From: Staphylococcus durrellii
Lineage (GTDB): Bacteria; Bacillota; Bacilli; Staphylococcales; Staphylococcaceae
Direction: 5' to 3'
DNA length: 64,000 nucleotides
Assembly (NCBI RefSeq): GCF_015594545.1
Contig: NZ_JADIIO010000001.1
Location: 124,001 to 188,000 of the forward strand
Shown piece after piece: positions 61,786 to 64,000 of the stretch (position 1 is the first letter of the stretch; every line of letters begins with the position of its first letter). The position numbers were made by a program, and so were the translations under genes. The notes under the pieces are model-generated. The model was not told the origin of the DNA. It saw only the letters and a program-made list of their open reading frames with translations, and made no database searches.

Positions 61786-61821
61786 AAGTAAGCGTTTAGT
61801 GAATTTACTAAACGCTTACTT
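61786..61821. terminator. Bidirectional terminator between crtN and the PPOX gene
   Basis: AAGTAAGCGTTTAGT pairs perfectly with ACTAAACGCTTACTT around GAATTT. An A-run precedes and TCTCTTATAT follows, between convergent genes. Confidence 0.9.
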
Positions 61822-61831
61822 CTCTTATATA

Positions 61832-62257
61832 TTAATCAAAATTGATTGTTTGTGGTGAATCTATTGCATCATCGTTCATTATTTTGATTGAGTTTGGAGT
61901 CACTTTAAGTACACATAACTCTGGGTCATCTTTTGAATCGAAGAATGTTTTGTCTTGTGTTTCCCATAGCCAGTCAATAGTAGCTTGATCATTGATGACT
62001 TCCACTTGAGCGTCAATTTCTAAGAAACTGCGATTGTTCGTGTCATCATAACCAAGTAATATATGAGCGCGTGGGTTATCTTCAAATTCACTTACTTTTG
62101 TAGAATCAATATTTGTTTTCGTATATAAAGTTAAGTCATCATTGTAAAATACCATGTAACGACTATTTGGAACGTTATTATGTGCTGTTGATAATACGCC
62201 TACTCTAGAAGTATTTAATATTTTTTCAACTTCATTTAATACTTGTGTTTTATTCAT
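61832..62257 (-). CDS. Pyridoxamine 5'-phosphate oxidase-fold protein (general stress 26-like)
   Basis: 141 aa, one split-barrel flavin-binding domain. VLSTAHNNVPNSRYMVFYNDDLTLYTKTNIDSTKVSEFEDNPRAHILLGY is typical of the PPOX/GSP26 group, which binds FMN or related cofactors. It lacks the signature needed to call PdxH. ATTACGAGGTGATAA precedes ATG. It is convergent with the crt operon. Role may lie in oxidative or general stress; no sequence proof. Confidence 0.83.
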   Translation of the reverse strand: MNKTQVLNEVEKILNTSRVGVLSTAHNNVPNSRYMVFYNDDLTLYTKTNIDSTKVSEFEDNPRAHILLGYDDTNNRSFLEIDAQVEVINDQATIDWLWETQDKTFFDSKDDPELCVLKVTPNSIKIMNDDAIDSPQTINFD

Positions 62258-62382
62258 TATTTATCACCTCGTAATATTCTATACCCGACATTAAATAGAT
62301 GTAACAATATAGCGCAAAATTTTATATTACCTACAGTGTTTTTAAAATGATTATAATGAAGGAAGTGAAAGGAGATTGAAGC

Positions 62383-62754
62383 ATGAAAGAACGAGGATAT
62401 ATAGAACGTTTATGGAGAGAAGAAAAATATCGTGTGCTAACTCATAGTAAACAACATTATGATGAGATACGTGAGTTACTTAAACAAGGTCCTTCATACG
62501 AAACAGTTGAAGAAAAAATTAATGAGGCTTTAAAAATCAAACCGACAACAGGGTCTATAGTTAATGCCTATGACCATATGTGGGGTTATTTTAAAAATAG
62601 TGCTACAACTGATGAAAAGGAACAATATTTAACGTTGAAGCGGCAGTTCCAAGATAATCAAATTGAAGTAACACAGCTGCAACAGTTTTTGAAAAATTTA
62701 GCATATCAGTATGAAGTGCAATATTTAATAGAAAGTACAGCTTTACATAGATAG
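62383..62754 (+). CDS. YbgA/DUF1722 family protein
   Basis: 123 aa, all-helical and soluble. RLWREEKYRVLTHSKQHYDEIRELL at residues 9-33 and TTGSIVNAYDHMWGYFKNSATTDEKEQYL are characteristic of the DUF1722 (YbgA) family. These genes are regularly placed next to phrB, as here: the photolyase ATG follows 15 bases after the stop. AAAGGAGATTGAAGC precedes the start. The molecular function is not established. Confidence 0.88.
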   Translation: MKERGYIERLWREEKYRVLTHSKQHYDEIRELLKQGPSYETVEEKINEALKIKPTTGSIVNAYDHMWGYFKNSATTDEKEQYLTLKRQFQDNQIEVTQLQQFLKNLAYQYEVQYLIESTALHR

Positions 62755-62769
62755 ACGAGGAGGACAAAA

Positions 62770-64000
62770 ATGAATTTAGGCGTTATTTTAAATCGTGTAT
62801 TTAGGATAAATGACAATCCATTATTTCATTATATTAATGAACATAAAGATAGTATTGAACAACTTGCGATATTAATACCTATTGAAAACATGGACGATGT
62901 TAGTAAAACGAAACAACAATATTATTATGATGTTGTTGGTAGCTTTATTGAGGCATTAAAGCAGTACAATATTCAGCCATTTATAATATCTTACGATGAA
63001 CTAGAAGAATTATGTCGTAGCATAGAACTAACACACGTATTACTTGCTAAGGATATTATGAGCTACAATAATGAAGAAAATGATTATCCACATATTAGCA
63101 CTAGATTAAAAAAACAGAATATCGAAATTATAGGTAGAAGAGTTAACCATTACTTACAACCATCACTAACTTTTAATAAGCAACAAGAACCGTATAAGGT
63201 TTTTACAAGTTTTTATAAAGCAAACAGAGATAAGATAGTGAAAAAACCTACATATAACGATAACCTTAACAATATAAGTGACCTTTGTGTTAAAGGTGAA
63301 AACAAGACTAAAATTACATTTAATCCCGATAAAAATCTTGAACAACAGTCTATTAAAGCATGGCAAACATTCTTAAAAAATGATATAGGATATTACGCCT
63401 CAAATAGAGATGACGTAGCACAAGCATATGTTAGTGGCATGAGTATTGATTTAGCATATGGTTTACTAGATATTACTATGGTAATGAATGATCTATTGGA
63501 AAATTATCCGAACGATGAGGAGAATTATGAAGCTTATATTAGAGAGTTAATGTTTCGAGAATTTTACTATGTATTGATGACCCAATTTCCCAACACAGCA
63601 CATCAATCATTTAATGAGAAATACCGTAAGTTGAGTTGGTCTTATAATAAAAAGAATTTTAAAGCTTGGACTGAGGGTAGAACAGGATATCCTCTAGTTG
63701 ATGCTGCGATGCGCAAATTAAATAGAACGGGTCATATGCACAACCGCTTAAGAATGGTAGTATCACAATTTTTAACTAAAGACTTATTTATAGATTGGAC
63801 TTGGGGAGAAGCATATTTCAAACAACACTTGATAGATTACGATAACGCATCAAATGTCCACGGTTGGCAATGGTCGGCCTCTACCGGTACTGATGCTGTG
63901 CCTTATTTTAGAATGTTTAATCCAAGTACACAAGGTGAGCGTTTCGATAAAAATGGCTATTTTATTAAAGAAGAATTACCAATATTTGATGATGTCCAAC
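62770..64000 (+). CDS. DNA photolyase (cryptochrome/photolyase family), 3' end outside window
   Basis: The frame runs from ATG 62770 (GACGAGGAGGACAAAA) to the right edge without a stop, 410 codons visible of the usual 450-480. N-terminal antenna domain starts MNLGVILNRVFRINDNPLFH. The FAD-binding C-terminal domain is clear: WTEGRTGYPLVDAAMRKLNRTGHMHNRLRMVVSQFLTKDL and DWTWGEAYFKQHLIDYDNASNVHGWQWSASTGTDAVPYFR, which is the CPD photolyase pattern. It repairs UV pyrimidine dimers using light. It forms an operon with the YbgA-like gene. Confidence 0.93.
   Translation, partial: MNLGVILNRVFRINDNPLFHYINEHKDSIEQLAILIPIENMDDVSKTKQQYYYDVVGSFIEALKQYNIQPFIISYDELEELCRSIELTHVLLAKDIMSYNNEENDYPHISTRLKKQNIEIIGRRVNHYLQPSLTFNKQQEPYKVFTSFYKANRDKIVKKPTYNDNLNNISDLCVKGENKTKITFNPDKNLEQQSIKAWQTFLKNDIGYYASNRDDVAQAYVSGMSIDLAYGLLDITMVMNDLLENYPNDEENYEAYIRELMFREFYYVLMTQFPNTAHQSFNEKYRKLSWSYNKKNFKAWTEGRTGYPLVDAAMRKLNRTGHMHNRLRMVVSQFLTKDLFIDWTWGEAYFKQHLIDYDNASNVHGWQWSASTGTDAVPYFRMFNPSTQGERFDKNGYFIKEELPIFDDVQ

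Noticed and set aside
1..64000. CRISPR arrays, tRNA/rRNA genes, intact insertion sequences, prophage
   Set aside because: No regularly spaced repeats, no tRNA-like cloverleaf ends, no transposase or phage structural genes were found on reading both strands.

Overview
The window is low-GC Firmicute DNA, recognisable as a Staphylococcus chromosome. The evidence is the crtO-P-Q-N carotenoid genes, an SapS-type acid phosphatase, a YSIRK-type signal peptide, an LDH-type malate dehydrogenase, mqo and strong AGGAGG ribosome sites. The arabinose genes, a CitM-type transporter and many coagulase-negative-type accessory genes suggest the S. saprophyticus/xylosus side of the genus, but the species cannot be fixed from this sequence. 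I see no rRNA, tRNA, CRISPR array, intact insertion sequence or phage genes.

Layout. 1-5.1 kb: arabinose operon (kinase cut by the left edge, araD, araA, sugar porter). 5.1-9.3 kb: a TetR/MFS pair sharing an operator-like site, DUF2316, and a DUF3100 membrane pair. 9.4-15.2 kb: an AT-rich surface-glycopolymer cluster (two CDP-glycerol-type transferases, one fused to a glycosyltransferase, plus a sugar-nucleotide epimerase). 15.5-22.1 kb: DUF418, ICMT-like, FAD dehydrogenase, S66 peptidase and COG3044-type ATPase. 22.2-28.5 kb: an RpiR regulator divergent from an aldehyde dehydrogenase / DapA-family / amine oxidase-like / MFS operon of unknown substrate. 28.5-35.2 kb: accessory region with an ABC-F gene behind a leader-peptide attenuator, an XRE-DUF3169-ABC exporter operon, and a DUF5986 + XRE/ImmA-IrrE module between 20-bp direct repeats. 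35.2-37.7 kb: a SAM-I riboswitch before a 64-codon gene, a frameshifted grpB-like gene, mdh, and a broken XRE regulator. 37.7-45.6 kb: MFS, GlpQ-like phosphodiesterase, ProC-like reductase, methyltransferase, citrate transporter behind a cre-like site, a 33-aa membrane peptide and mqo. 45.6-51.4 kb: several gene remnants, SapS, MBL/HxlR pair, a frameshifted mechanosensitive channel and nagA. 51.8-54.7 kb: a secreted M60 metalloprotease with a mucin-binding-like region. 54.9-61.8 kb: an SDR, a 43-aa membrane peptide, TspO and crtO-P-Q-N, with no crtM. 61.8 kb to the end: a PPOX-family protein, YbgA-like protein and a DNA photolyase cut by the right edge.

Working together: araB-D-A plus the porter take L-arabinose to xylulose 5-phosphate. 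Mdh, Mqo and the citrate carrier serve C4/C6 organic acid use. NagA and the M60 protease could both act on mucin-type glycans. The crt genes make a glycosylated, acylated C30 carotenoid of the staphyloxanthin type, but need dehydrosqualene synthase from elsewhere. The most distinctive signals are the ABC-F attenuator, the direct repeats around the DUF5986/ImmA module, the SAM riboswitch on a tiny gene, the C-terminal tail shared by the SDR and the 43-aa peptide, and the twin TetR-type operators.
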